From: Kurthia sibirica
Lineage (GTDB): Bacteria; Bacillota; Bacilli; Bacillales_A; Planococcaceae
Direction of reading: 5' to 3'
Assembly: GCF_003143975.1 (NCBI RefSeq)
Contig: NZ_QFVR01000003.1
Location: 62,001 to 126,000, forward strand
Length of the DNA stretch: 64,000 nt
The position numbers and the translations under genes are program-made. The notes beneath the pieces are model-generated. The model did not search any database. It was not told the origin of the DNA and worked only from the letters and a program-made list of their open reading frames with translations. Position 1 is the first letter of the stretch, and the number at the start of each line of letters is the position of its first letter. Below, piece by piece: positions 9,722-18,655 of the stretch.

Positions 9722-10392
9722 TGTCTCATCACATACCCAACCCCTCGAACCGTTTCGATATAGTCATTATATGGCGGGGGCAACTTGGCGCGAAGATGTC
9801 GAATATAAACATCGATGACATTCGTTTCTACTTCGCTGTCATAACCCCAAACAGTCGTCAATATTTGTTCGCGCGTACATACGCGTTCTTTATTACGAAT
9901 GAGCAATGCCAACAAATCAAATTCTGTTTTCGTCAATTGTAATACTTCGCCATTTACCTGTGCTTGATAGGCCGCTTCATCTATAGAAATCTCTTTATAG
10001 CGCAACATTTCTTTTTTGGGAATAACCGTGGATACACGGCGCAATATCGAACGTATACGTGCCAATAATTCTTCAATAGCAAAAGGTTTGACGATATAAT
10101 CGTCCGCACCTGCATCTAAACCAGCTACACGATCCATTACAGCATCGCGAGCTGTAATCAGAAGGATTGGTGTGTCTGATGTCTTGCGCACCCTTCTGCA
10201 CACTTCAATGCCGTTTAACTCTGGTAGCATGACATCCAATAAAATAACATCGAATGCTTCTGCCAACGCCAATGCCAATCCACTACGGCCATCATATGCT
10301 ACCGTCACTTCAAATTGCTCATGGCGCAACTCCAGTTCCATAAAACGAGCAATGCTCTTTTCATCTTCAACAAGTAATATTTTATACGTCAT
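9718..10392 (-). CDS. arlR: OmpR/PhoB-family response regulator, ArlR-like
   Basis: The 224-aa protein has a receiver domain with the acidic pair in LVEDE, the phosphoacceptor Asp in ILLDVMLP, the conserved Thr/Ser in LLITARD and the Lys in YIVKPF. A winged-helix DNA-binding domain follows, with [30 protein letters not shown] and [11 protein letters not shown]. The phrases IARFMELEL and [13 protein letters not shown] are close to ArlR as I remember it. GGAGGGTGCGAC precedes the ATG. It overlaps the kinase gene by four bases and is 12 bases downstream of the GGDEF gene, so all three may share a transcript. Confidence 0.85.
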   Translation of the reverse strand: MTYKILLVEDEKSIARFMELELRHEQFEVTVAYDGRSGLALALAEAFDVILLDVMLPELNGIEVCRRVRKTSDTPILLITARDAVMDRVAGLDAGADDYIVKPFAIEELLARIRSILRRVSTVIPKKEMLRYKEISIDEAAYQAQVNGEVLQLTKTEFDLLALLIRNKERVCTREQILTTVWGYDSEVETNVIDVYIRHLRAKLPPPYNDYIETVRGVGYVMRQ

Positions 10393-10404
10393 GTCGCACC
10401 CTCC

Positions 10405-12438
10405 TTATTTTTCAGAAGAAATATGATAGGAATCTTTTCCATTAATTTTCTTCGCAATATAAAGTGCATCATCAGCGTGTGCCATTAATTCATTTATTGA
10501 TTGGCCATTTGATGGATAGCTTGCTACGCCAATTGAAGATGTCGGTGAAAAATGGTGTCCTGCGATCATCCAACCTTTTCTCAGCACTAATTGGATTCGA
10601 TTGATCGTATTTAATAGTTGAGAATCACGTTTTTTTTCATCTGCGGACATATGCGTCAACATAATAATGAACTCATCGCCCCCGATACGCGCGACAAGAT
10701 CATCATCACGTACGCTTCTCGTTAAAGCCTGTCCAAATTCTTTAATAAATTCGTCACCAATATCATGACCGTAAACGTCATTAATGCGTTTAAAATTGTC
10801 GCCATCTATATAAAGTAATGTAATCGAATAATCAAAATTAATTGCTTGTTTAACAAGCTTAGGAAATTCCGCTGTAATAAACCGACGATTTGGTAATAAT
10901 GTTAAACTATCATGATACGCCATAAAACGTAGTTCATCTTCTTTTTGTTTACGCTGTGTGATTTCTCGCGCAATGATGACAAATTGATAGACGTCTTCGC
11001 GCATCGCATCTGTGACAACCGTTATATGTGCTTCTATCCATACGAAACCGCCAGACTTTGTTAACAACTGCAACTCCACTAAAGAATCTCCTTCTGATGG
11101 AAGTAACGTATTTAATTCTGTTCTTAGATACATATTACTTTCATCCGTCAACACTTCAAAATAAAATTGACCAAGCAACTCTTCTTTTTCATAACCTAAT
11201 CGTGATTCATGATTAGGTGAAACATATAAGATAATACCATCTTCATTTGTAATAACGATAAAATCATTTGTGTTCTCTGTAATTAATCGAAATGTTCTTT
11301 CAATACTCCGCAAGTTTGTCATAAGCACTCGCTTTTCTGTAACATCTAAACAAATTGATAAGAAATTACTGATGTCCCCATTCATATCAAACATGGGGAC
11401 AATCGTCGAATCCAGCCAGTAATGTGTGCCAATTCGTGACATATTACAAATCTCGCCTCTCCAAACATTTCCAGCCTTGATTGTCGACCACATCTCATCA
11501 TAGAACACAGTTGATTGCTGACGAGATTTGACGATTGCATTTGTTTTCCCAATCATATCAACACTTGGAAAATGAGCTAATTTCGCATAACCAGGGCTAA
11601 CATATTCAATGATGCCATTATAATCCGTAATACAGAAATTTGCTGCTTCATCAAGCGCCGCTTTGTAAGCATCCAAAACATTACTTGTTTTCATCAAATC
11701 ATGTTTTAATTCCAGATTTTTGGTATATTCAATCCACTCTACACTAACCGCTACAACTTGTTCTGCTAATATAACCGGATTGAACTTTAATTGAAAATTC
11801 GCAAAAGCATGATCGCGTTTTTTCAAATTGAGCTGCATTGATTTTTTCTTTCCTGTTAACGCTTGGTGTAAACAGTCAAAAAATAACTTTAATTGCTCCG
11901 AATCTTCCCAGTATAATTCATGGATTGATTTACCATGAATGAGCGCATCTTCCACAAAAAGTTCATGAAATACTTCATTAGTTTTTATAATATTCAATTT
12001 TTCATCCATTACAAGAACGGCATTCAATTGATTTTGAAATAAGGACGTCAAATAATGATTTTCTTCTTCTAATACTTTTAATTGTGGAATTTCACGTGTA
12101 ATAGCTAATATACCTTGACCGTTATTTGTCGGAATTACTGTTGTTTCGTTCGTACGGGTCGTATTGGAAAATAGAAAAAAATCTCTGAAAGTCGTCTGCT
12201 GTTGTGTCAGAATTACTTTATCGTAGTTCTCCATTAATAATTCAATTAATTCTACAGATTGAATCATCTTTTCGAGCGGTTGATTGATTGGATTGGCATC
12301 TTGAAAAATAATGGACGTTGCAGGGTTAACGTATTTGTAGATATAGGTATTTTGACTTTTTTCCAAGTAGTAAACGAAATCATCACAGTGTTCAAACATC
12401 ATATGTAGTTGTTGCCCTGTTAATATCCCGTTCTCCAT
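10405..12438 (-). CDS. PAS-domain diguanylate cyclase (GGDEF)
   Basis: The 677-aa protein lacks obvious transmembrane helices and contains several PAS/PAC modules (about residues 10-110, 130-230, 260-370 and 380-500; SPGYAKLAHFPSVDMIG and SPNHESRLGYEKEEL are typical). A C-terminal GGDEF domain follows. The active site reads RIGGDEF, and an RxxD product-inhibition site (RDDD) lies five residues upstream, so it is likely an active, feedback-inhibited cyclic-di-GMP synthase. No EAL domain is present. The start at 12438 (MENGILTG) has AGGAG seven bases upstream, while the ATG at 12453 has none. It lies immediately after dapF and before the ArlRS-like pair. Which ligand the PAS domains sense is unknown. 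Confidence 0.88.
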   Translation of the reverse strand: MENGILTGQQLHMMFEHCDDFVYYLEKSQNTYIYKYVNPATSIIFQDANPINQPLEKMIQSVELIELLMENYDKVILTQQQTTFRDFFLFSNTTRTNETTVIPTNNGQGILAITREIPQLKVLEEENHYLTSLFQNQLNAVLVMDEKLNIIKTNEVFHELFVEDALIHGKSIHELYWEDSEQLKLFFDCLHQALTGKKKSMQLNLKKRDHAFANFQLKFNPVILAEQVVAVSVEWIEYTKNLELKHDLMKTSNVLDAYKAALDEAANFCITDYNGIIEYVSPGYAKLAHFPSVDMIGKTNAIVKSRQQSTVFYDEMWSTIKAGNVWRGEICNMSRIGTHYWLDSTIVPMFDMNGDISNFLSICLDVTEKRVLMTNLRSIERTFRLITENTNDFIVITNEDGIILYVSPNHESRLGYEKEELLGQFYFEVLTDESNMYLRTELNTLLPSEGDSLVELQLLTKSGGFVWIEAHITVVTDAMREDVYQFVIIAREITQRKQKEDELRFMAYHDSLTLLPNRRFITAEFPKLVKQAINFDYSITLLYIDGDNFKRINDVYGHDIGDEFIKEFGQALTRSVRDDDLVARIGGDEFIIMLTHMSADEKKRDSQLLNTINRIQLVLRKGWMIAGHHFSPTSSIGVASYPSNGQSINELMAHADDALYIAKKINGKDSYHISSEK

Positions 12439-12453
12439 GTACTCACTCCTCAT

Positions 12454-13416
12454 TTACCATTCTATAGATAAGTTTTTATAAACATCATGAATCATCGCAT
12501 CATAAAGTACTTGTTCCTCTGTAACTTTTGTACGCTGTAGCTCATACGTTTCATCCGTATGATTCAAAATAAATTCACTCGTAAATGTAGCATTTCCAAT
12601 TAAAGCGAGCTTTGTCTCTAAACCATGTTGTTCTACATGGCAACGTACAAAACCACCTGGATTGTACACAGTAATCAACTCACTATTAACAACATGTAAT
12701 TTTGAAGCAACTAATGAGGAAGCAGTCATCGCTGTACCACAAGCATTTGTAAAACCAACGCCTCGTTCAAATGTACGTACAAATATTTCGTGTTGCGACA
12801 GGGGCAGCACATAACTAACATTGACGCCATCTGGTGTAAAGTCATTCTCTTGATTCAACATTGTTGCAAGCTCTTGCTGCTGAGTAGGATCATCAATCGA
12901 TTCCTGCGTTACTAAAGCAATCAAATGTGGATTGGGAATCGATAATGCAGAAAAACGTAATTCATTAGAAAATGCTGGTACGATTTCATCGATTAAGGTT
13001 TGTTGGCCATTATAAACCATCGGTAATGTTTGTAAATCAAATGATACAGGTGCGATCTCAACTGAAAAAGCATCTACATCCGTTGCTAAACTACCTGCTC
13101 GACTTACATGTAAGTCTGCTTTCATCGTTTCAATTAACGCCTCATCTACTTGTAATTTATTAAGTACATAACGCGCCACACACCGTAAACCATTACCACA
13201 CATCGAAGCTTCTGAACCATCTGCATTTATAACACGCATTTTTGCATCTGTTTTTTCTGACGGTAATACGACAAGTAAACCATCAGCACCATCAAATCGT
13301 TGTTTATCGCATAACCACGCACCTAATTCGAACCAATTATATTGTAAATCATCAGTACCTTCTATTAAGTAAAAAGTATTACCCGAACCATGTACTTTCA
13401 GTATCTGTGTTGTCAT
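12454..13416 (-). CDS. dapF: Diaminopimelate epimerase
   Basis: The 320-aa protein converts LL- to meso-diaminopimelate for lysine and peptidoglycan synthesis. Both catalytic cysteines are present: ADGSEASMCGNGLRC near residue 73, and ACGTAMTAS near residue 225. The N-terminal KVHGSGNTF also fits. The segment before the second cysteine reads ERGVGFTNACGTA; many DapF proteins have Glu where Phe stands here (ERGxGET). It is slightly longer than the usual 275-290 aa because of a C-terminal tail. The ribosome site is a G-run just before the ATG. It seems to head the minus-strand transcript that continues into the GGDEF gene. Confidence 0.92.
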   Translation of the reverse strand: MTTQILKVHGSGNTFYLIEGTDDLQYNWFELGAWLCDKQRFDGADGLLVVLPSEKTDAKMRVINADGSEASMCGNGLRCVARYVLNKLQVDEALIETMKADLHVSRAGSLATDVDAFSVEIAPVSFDLQTLPMVYNGQQTLIDEIVPAFSNELRFSALSIPNPHLIALVTQESIDDPTQQQELATMLNQENDFTPDGVNVSYVLPLSQHEIFVRTFERGVGFTNACGTAMTASSLVASKLHVVNSELITVYNPGGFVRCHVEQHGLETKLALIGNATFTSEFILNHTDETYELQRTKVTEEQVLYDAMIHDVYKNLSIEW

Positions 13417-13840
13417 CTTACTACCCCCCCATATTCCTATTCATCTATAATAATTCTTATTAAAAGTCTAGACAACCCTTGCTTCTTTTATCCATAGCAA
13501 TTTCCTAGTATTTAATATGGAGAAATCGTAATTACCTATCCATTTCACTATATTAAATTAAGTTTACACTAAGTATATAGTATTTAACTTCCTCTTTTTT
13601 TCAACATTTTTCTTCGTAAATAGACATATTTTTATCAAAAAACGGGAATACTTATTATAACCAATTGCCCTTCTTTAGCTATATTTATATTATTTGTAAA
13701 ATTAATGTCTTTTTTTATCATTATTTTACTTATAGATAATATCGAAAAAAAATTTAGAAAATTAACAATTTTTTCTTTTCAAATTAACATTTTTTTTGTA
13801 TATTTAAATTGCAAAATAATTTCATAAATAAATCGCTAAT
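13417..13840. other. AT-rich intergenic region, no gene seen
   Basis: This is a divergent spacer between dapF (minus) and the GNAT leader (plus). It is very AT-rich with many T-runs and must hold both promoters. No ORF, repeat or recognisable operator was found. Confidence 0.5.
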
Positions 13841-13863
13841 TATAGTGGATTTAAGGGAAGGCA

Positions 13864-13980
13864 AATGGTGCGTCACCAGTATTCTGGTTCTAGTGGGTTC
13901 GATTCCCACCCCGAGATTTTTTATGCAGCATTAAATGAAAAATTTCGAGGGTGGAAGTGGGTATTTCCGTATCCACCCAA
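13864..13980 (+). ncRNA. Structured leader RNA with tRNA-like T arm, upstream of a GNAT gene
   Basis: In order are GGTG-CGT-CACC (13867-13877), ACCAG-TATT-CTGGT (13875-13888), and GTGGG-TTCGATT-CCCAC (13893-13909), which has exactly the form of a tRNA T stem and loop, followed by CCCGAGA. A last hairpin GGGTGGA/TCCACCC (13949-13978) ends two bases before the AGGAGG of the GNAT gene. CCACCC plus CGAGA (13905-13916) can instead pair with TTTCG-A-GGGTGG (13943-13954), so two exclusive folds are possible. No matching 5' acceptor strand or seven-base anticodon loop exists, so it is not an intact tRNA. The family is not recognised and function as a switch is inferred. Confidence 0.45.
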
Positions 13981-13994
13981 AGGAGGCGTTAGGT

Positions 13995-14540
13995 ATGCTT
14001 AAACAACGTGATCTTTACGAGAGTAATGAATTATTCGAATTGTTAAGCCACCCATCTGTCTTTCCTTTTGTTCGTCAAAAGGCTAATTCGGCAGATGAAT
14101 TATGGTTTATGACACGTCAGCTTATGGATGAAGAAGAACAAGGACTCGTTGTATCTCGCACAATTACAGATGATTGGGGCCAACCCATTGGTACAATCAC
14201 ACTTCATGATATACAAGATGGTGCGGGTTTCCTCGGAACTTGGATTGGACAACCATTTCAAGGAAAGGGCTATAACCAACAAGCAAAACTGGATTTTTTC
14301 AATGAGTTATTTTTTGATCTGAATTTCCACACTGTTTTTATGAAAGTGAAAAAGGAAAACATCAAATCTCAACGAGCAGTTTTAAAATTAGGTTATGCAC
14401 ATGACGCAAGCATTAGCCACCCTTCATTATTTTCCCAAATCAATGAAGGTATACAACAATATGAATTATTTAAAATCGATAAAGACAATTTCTACATGCA
14501 CACATCAAGACTAGCAGAAGAAACAGAACAAGCAATGTAA
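13995..14540 (+). CDS. GNAT-family N-acetyltransferase
   Basis: The start is the ATG at 13995 (MLKQRDLYESNELF), with AGGAGG eight bases upstream; the longer frame runs through the leader hairpins. The 181-aa product resembles RimJ/RimL-like acetyltransferases. A beta strand with GTITLHDI is followed by the acetyl-CoA-binding GTWIGQPFQGKGYNQQAK segment (Q/R-x-x-G-x-G/A variant) and by VKKENIKSQRAVLKLGYAH, the usual asparagine and 'S-x-R-x-x-x-K-x-G' region. Its acceptor (ribosomal protein, antibiotic or small molecule) cannot be predicted. It is the first gene after a complex leader, so its expression is probably regulated at the RNA level. Confidence 0.85.
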   Translation: MLKQRDLYESNELFELLSHPSVFPFVRQKANSADELWFMTRQLMDEEEQGLVVSRTITDDWGQPIGTITLHDIQDGAGFLGTWIGQPFQGKGYNQQAKLDFFNELFFDLNFHTVFMKVKKENIKSQRAVLKLGYAHDASISHPSLFSQINEGIQQYELFKIDKDNFYMHTSRLAEETEQAM

Positions 14541-14543
14541 TAA

Positions 14544-14801
14544 GAAAAACAAAAGTCCATTTGCTCACATCCGAGCGCACTGCAGAAGGCGAAAAGAAAG
14601 TACGCGCACCACCACTTTCTTCCGAGCCATCGAAGTGTCGCATAGGATGTAATGGATTTTGCTAGACACCACGAAAAACAAAAGTCCATTTGCTCACATC
14701 CGAGCGCACTGCAGAAGGCGAAAAGAAAGTACGCGCACCACCACTTTCTTCCGAGCCATCGAAGTGTCGCATAGGATGTAATGGATTTTGCTAGACATCA
14801 C
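14544..14801. repeat. Tandem duplication of a 129-bp structured repeat
   Basis: Two head-to-tail units (14544-14672 and 14673-14801) are almost identical; the last ten bases differ by C versus T. The first 14 bases of a third unit follow at 14802. Each unit folds on itself: TCCATT/AATGGA outside, then ACATCC/GGATGT, then GCGCACT/AGTG-TCGC, with GAAAGT/ACTTTC as the inner hairpin. No ORF of note is present. It looks like a non-coding, MITE-like or structural RNA repeat that was recently duplicated. Confidence 0.85.
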
Positions 14802-14853
14802 GAAAAACAAAAGTCGCCCGCTCAAAAGCGAGCAGGCTGCAGAATTTTGAACT

Positions 14854-14903
14854 AACCCCAAATAGGAATCACTTTAATAAAAAGTGACCTATTTGGGTTT
14901 TTT
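14854..14903 (+). terminator. Strong terminator after the repeat region
   Basis: The long stem AACCCCAAATAGG...CCTATTTGGGTT with an inner TCACTTT/AAAGTGA part is followed by TTTTTT. It would end transcripts from the GNAT gene through the tandem repeat. Confidence 0.8.
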
Positions 14904-14911
14904 CTATTTTT

Positions 14912-14985
14912 GATCCTATTATATAGGGTGAGGTATCGAAACAACTATGTTTTTCCACTGACAAGGACGAGCAAACCTATATGTT
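14912..14985 (+). mobile_element. ISL3-type IS end fragment
   Basis: The sequence from GATCCTATTATAT through GGTATCGAAACAA resembles the left ends at 44431, 55650 and 37317, which read GTTCTATTAT followed by GGTATTAAAACAATTC. Only about 70 bases remain, and similarity fades in the second half. Confidence 0.4.
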
Positions 14986-14993
14986 AAGAGCAT

Positions 14994-15040
14994 TACTAAA
15001 AAAACCACCCATCGATCCGTAGATAGATGGGTGGCAAGTT
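14994..15040 (-). terminator. Terminator of murG
   Basis: CCACCCATC (15004-15012) pairs with GATGGGTGG (15025-15033). Read on the minus strand, the stem is followed by seven T, placing a terminator about 115 bases after murG. Confidence 0.8.
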
Positions 15041-15150
15041 TTTGTGTATCAAAAGGCGCTAACATATGAATCCACTTGTCGACAATCGCGATTTACTTCG
15101 TGAAATACGCTACAAGTAAGCATGGATAACCAACCAACGCAAAACTGTAA

Positions 15151-16233
15151 TTATTTTGTTTTAGCATAGTGTATGATTAAATTAACCATTTCAGCCGGTG
15201 TTTTTGGCGCTTCTGCTGCAGTCATTTTTCCAATTAAATCCGCTTCATGTTCTGTTAATAATGCAAGTGCCGTCATAAAGCTCTCCGGCGTTAATTCTTC
15301 TTCTTGTATCACTTCTGCTAAACCTTGCTGTTTAAAAATTTTTGCATTCACGAGCTGATCACCTCGTGATTGTGCCAATGATAGTGGAATAAGAAGCATT
15401 GGTTTTTTCAGTGCTAAAAATTCAAAAATCGAATTGGAACCAGCACGAGATACAATATAGTCACTTGCATGTAATAAATCAGGTAATTCAGTCGTTACAT
15501 AATCAAACTGCTTATAACCTGGCAGTTGCAACAATGCATCATCCACATTCCCTTTACCACATAAATGAATCACATTATATGTGACAAGCAGCTCTGTTAA
15601 ATTATTACGTACAGCATCATTAATAAATTTTGAACCCAGTGAACCACCCATAACTAAAATGGTTTTTTTGCCATTAGTAAAATGACATATCTCAAGGCCT
15701 CGCACACGATCTCCCTCAAAAAGTGCTGAACGAATAATAGAACCTGTACAAGTTGATTTATGTGATGGTAAATAGTTTAATGTTTCTTTAAATATCGTAA
15801 AAATATGTGAAGCAAATGGTAGAGATAGTTTATTTGCTAAACCAGGTGTAACATCCGATTCATGTGATACAACCGGTATACCAAGGATTTTTGCTGCCAT
15901 AACAACAGGCACAGACACAAAACCACCTTTAGAAAAGACAATTTGTGGTTTTAATTTTTTGAGTAAAACCAATGCTTGAAACACTCCACCTAATACTTTA
16001 AAGGGATCAGTAAAATTTTTAAGGGAGAAATAACGGCGTAATTTACCACTTGAGATTGCATGAAATGGTTGCTCTGGAAATGCTTCTTTAATAATTTCTC
16101 TCTCGATTCCATCCTTTGATCCAATATAATGAACGTCATACCCTTGCTCTAAAAAAGAAGGTATGATGGCTTGATTTAGTGATACATGCCCGGCTGTGCC
16201 GCCGCCTGTAAGCACAATAGTTTGATTTTTCAT
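15151..16233 (-). CDS. murG: UDP-GlcNAc:lipid I transferase MurG
   Basis: The start at 16233 (MKNQTIVLTGGGTAGHVS) follows GGAGTTTATCATACTA; an upstream ATG lacks a ribosome site. The 360-aa GT-B fold enzyme adds N-acetylglucosamine to undecaprenyl-diphospho-muramoyl-pentapeptide to form lipid II at the inner face of the membrane. Visible motifs are the N-terminal glycine loop GGGTAGHVS, SKGGFVSVPVVMAA, HESDVTPGLANK, GGSLGSKFIN and the donor-binding SRAGSNSIFEF. It stands alone, outside any division/cell-wall (dcw) cluster, and is divergent from the MATE gene. A second murG elsewhere in the genome is possible, as in some Bacillus species. Confidence 0.93.
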   Translation of the reverse strand: MKNQTIVLTGGGTAGHVSLNQAIIPSFLEQGYDVHYIGSKDGIEREIIKEAFPEQPFHAISSGKLRRYFSLKNFTDPFKVLGGVFQALVLLKKLKPQIVFSKGGFVSVPVVMAAKILGIPVVSHESDVTPGLANKLSLPFASHIFTIFKETLNYLPSHKSTCTGSIIRSALFEGDRVRGLEICHFTNGKKTILVMGGSLGSKFINDAVRNNLTELLVTYNVIHLCGKGNVDDALLQLPGYKQFDYVTTELPDLLHASDYIVSRAGSNSIFEFLALKKPMLLIPLSLAQSRGDQLVNAKIFKQQGLAEVIQEEELTPESFMTALALLTEHEADLIGKMTAAEAPKTPAEMVNLIIHYAKTK

Positions 16234-16376
16234 TAGTATGATAAACTCCAATCTTTAATATGAGGCAGTTTTTGTTAGTATTTTATAAAAACAATATATT
16301 ATTGTACTACAATGAATACAAAATAAAAGGTATAATAGAATTATTTTTATGTAGGTTCTTAAAGGAGTTGGTTATT

Positions 16377-17726
16377 TTGCACGAAACTACTAATCATCGT
16401 CAAAAATGGCGTATGATGTTGGTCATTACAGCCCCGATACTTGTCACCCAGATCGCACTGTACCTCATTACTTTTTTTGATGTCTTATTTTCAAGTAAAT
16501 ACGGTACAACTGACCTGGCGGGTGTATCCATAGGTTCCTCTATTTGGATGCCGATTTACGTAGGTATTTCAGGCATACTACTATCCATAACACCTATTGT
16601 AGCACATTCTGTTGGTGGGAAAAAATTGAAAGAAGCAACTTTTTCAGTACAACAAGGAATATGGATTGGTATTACTTTAGCAATTTTTGTCTTTATTATT
16701 ATGCTGACTTCGATGAATCCATTATTACAACTTATGCCACTCGAACCTCATGTCCATCAAGTAGCGCATGATTATTTAGTTGCAATGTGTTTTGGACTCG
16801 TGCCACTTTTCATCTATACTGTGTTACGCTGCTTTATCGATGCACTTGGCCAAACACGTATGTCCATGATTATCACATTAATTGCTACGCCGATTAATAT
16901 TTTTTTCTGCTATGTTTTTGTCTTTGGTAATTTAGGTGCTCCTGCGCTTGGAGGTGTTGGAGCGGGAATTGCTTCTGCAATTACGTATTGGGTAATTTGC
17001 ATCATCGCCGTGATCATTACATGGCGTGCGCACCCTTTTGCTACCTTCCATCTTTTCAAAGCTATGCCAAAACCACAATTGAAAAAATGGCTTGAAATTT
17101 TAAAAATAGGTGTACCTATTGGTTTAGCTTTATTCGCAGAAACAGGTATTTTTGCAGTCGTAACGATTATTATGAGTAAATATACGACAGAAATAATCGG
17201 TGCTCATCAAATTGCCATGAATTTCGCATCATTATCCTATATGATTCCACTCAGTATCTCTATGGGGGCAACAATTCTCATCGGTTTTGAGGTTGGAGCG
17301 GGACGTATGAAAGATGCACGTGACTACACGAAAAAAGCAATTATTCTTGCAGTCAGCATTTGTCTTGTTACCCTTGGAATTCTCATTGGTTTCAGACAGC
17401 AAATCGCTTCTGTATACAGCAATGATGTTGAAGTTGTTCACTTGGCAATGGGCTTTTTAGTTTATGCTGCCTTCTTCCAATTATCAGATGCTGTTCAAGC
17501 CCCCATCCAAGGTGCTTTACGTGGGTATAAAGATGTGACAATCACATCGATTATGGCGGTTATTTCTTATTGGGTTATTGCACTACCATTTGGATTTATT
17601 GTCGCAGATATATTTAATTTCGGACCTCAGGGTTATTGGATTGGTTTGATTTCTGGTCTAGCCATTGGCGCCATTTCATTGAGTATTCGTTTGAAAATTG
17701 TTCAAAATAAATTCGCAAGTCGTTAA
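16377..17726 (+). CDS. MATE-family multidrug/cation antiporter
   Basis: A TTG at 16377 preceded by AAAGGAG gives MHETTNHRQKWRMM and a 449-aa protein, the standard MATE length; the longer reading crosses the promoter (TATAAT at 16331-16336). Twelve hydrophobic segments can be counted, arranged as two six-helix bundles with the family's internal similarity (ITAPILVTQIALYLI near the start, EILKIGVPIGLALFAE at the middle). Such carriers export cationic drugs or metabolites in exchange for sodium or protons. The substrate is unknown. It is divergent from murG, and the hairpin inside the repeat at 17734-17950 probably ends its transcript. Confidence 0.9.
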   Translation: MHETTNHRQKWRMMLVITAPILVTQIALYLITFFDVLFSSKYGTTDLAGVSIGSSIWMPIYVGISGILLSITPIVAHSVGGKKLKEATFSVQQGIWIGITLAIFVFIIMLTSMNPLLQLMPLEPHVHQVAHDYLVAMCFGLVPLFIYTVLRCFIDALGQTRMSMIITLIATPINIFFCYVFVFGNLGAPALGGVGAGIASAITYWVICIIAVIITWRAHPFATFHLFKAMPKPQLKKWLEILKIGVPIGLALFAETGIFAVVTIIMSKYTTEIIGAHQIAMNFASLSYMIPLSISMGATILIGFEVGAGRMKDARDYTKKAIILAVSICLVTLGILIGFRQQIASVYSNDVEVVHLAMGFLVYAAFFQLSDAVQAPIQGALRGYKDVTITSIMAVISYWVIALPFGFIVADIFNFGPQGYWIGLISGLAIGAISLSIRLKIVQNKFASR

Positions 17727-17733
17727 GAACAAC

Positions 17734-17950
17734 GAGCCTGAGACAAACGTATTTTCAACAGAGAAAATCCCGTATGATTTTTCGAAATCATACGGGATTA
17801 TTTATTTCAATCCATTTCCACTTCGAAAAACGCTTTCCGCAGACAGGGCTTCAAACACCTCGTCACTGCTTTCCTGTGGGGTTTTCTGCGCGTTCAATTG
17901 ATTGGATGATTCGTATGGGAGACAGACTATTTTTGTTCTGTCCCAGGCTC
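17734..17950. repeat. GAGNNTGNGACA repeat, long form, copy 1
   Basis: The ends are inverted: GAGCCTGAGACA on the left, and the right end reads GAGCCTGGGACA on the other strand. Inside, ATCCCGTATGATTT pairs with its complement as a hairpin, and a core CGCTTTCCGCAGACAGGG follows. A nearly identical inverted copy lies at 59707-59956. The element begins seven bases after the MATE stop codon and probably provides its terminator. No protein is encoded. Confidence 0.85.
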
Positions 17951-18073
17951 GTTTTTTCTATTTCTCTAGAAGCAATTACATTGTACAGCCCTTACAGTGT
18001 CTGAAACTATCTACCAGCAATTCCGGTGGTAACTTGTCGATTATTGTATGTAAGAAAGTCAGCAGCTATTTTC

Positions 18074-18655
18074 GAGGGCACTGAAAAAGTCCACTTATCC
18101 TCGTAGCCGTTGATTCCGTTCCGGCGGACGCTTTTCGCGGGCACGGCTCCAGCCTTCTCCCTCGCTTCGCTCAGTCCGAGTGCTTCCGCTCGCGCTGTTC
18201 CCGCAGAAGTCGCCGCCTGCACTCCATCAACTTGTACTATTCATAGGTTAAAATGTGGTCTCGCCCGGTCACGGACCATCCTGTATAATAGTAGTTACTA
18301 ATTAAAGGTGGTGCGACCATGATTTCCAAACAAGAAACCCTTAACTTAAGTCCCTATATGGCACTATATGATTTAATCATTCCAAAAGATAATATGCTTC
18401 GCCAGATTAATGAACTCGTTGATTTTTCATTTATTATAGACGAATTAAAATCAAAATACTGTTTGGATAATGGTAGAAATGCGATTCCACCAATTTTCGC
18501 TGTCAATCTTAAGCGGATATTAAAACTGCTAAATGAAAAAGAGTAAGAAATAGACAATGAAATAAGGCACTTTCTGTTCAAATCGAACAGAAAGTGCCTT
18601 ATTTTTATCTAAAAAATCAACTCGTCATAAAAAACGTAAGTTTTTCAGTGCCCTC
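18074..18655 (+). mobile_element. Internally deleted IS1182-type element with target duplication
   Basis: The terminal inverted repeats read GAGGGCACTGAAAAA at the left and its complement at the right. The flanks carry a nine-base direct repeat GCTATTTTC (18065-18073 and 18656-18664), a target duplication. Inside is the start of an IS1182-family transposase ORF. At 582 bp it is about a third of an intact IS, so it can move only if a full copy supplies transposase. Confidence 0.8.
18319..18546 (+). pseudogene. IS1182-family transposase, N-terminal fragment
   Basis: The fragment begins MISKQETLNLSPYMALYDL and includes LIIPKDNMLRQINELVDFSF and KYCLDNGRNAI, which are typical of the first 60 residues of IS1182-family transposases. 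After the words AIPPIF the family similarity ends, and a short unrelated or far-C-terminal tail closes the frame at 75 aa. The DDE catalytic core is missing. AAAGGTGGTGCGACC gives a good ribosome site, so a small protein may still be made. A perfect-looking hairpin (AAGGCACTTTCTGTTC and its complement) follows the stop. Confidence 0.8.

Noticed and set aside
13843..13917. A complete tRNA gene
   Set aside because: The T arm is perfect, but the anticodon-like loop has four bases, no D arm of normal form is seen and no 5' strand matches the acceptor-like CCCGAGA.
13941..13990. T-box riboswitch
   Set aside because: Only AGGGTGG matches the T-box core; ACCGCG, the specifier stem and a terminator/antiterminator pair are missing.
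14544..14816. CRISPR-like array
   Set aside because: Units are 129 bp and directly adjacent with no unique spacers, and no cas genes are present.
18007..18301. ORFs on both strands rich in Ala, Ser and Arg within the IS1182 derivative
   Set aside because: They arise from the GC-rich, repeat-like internal segment of the element and have no ribosome sites or domain motifs.
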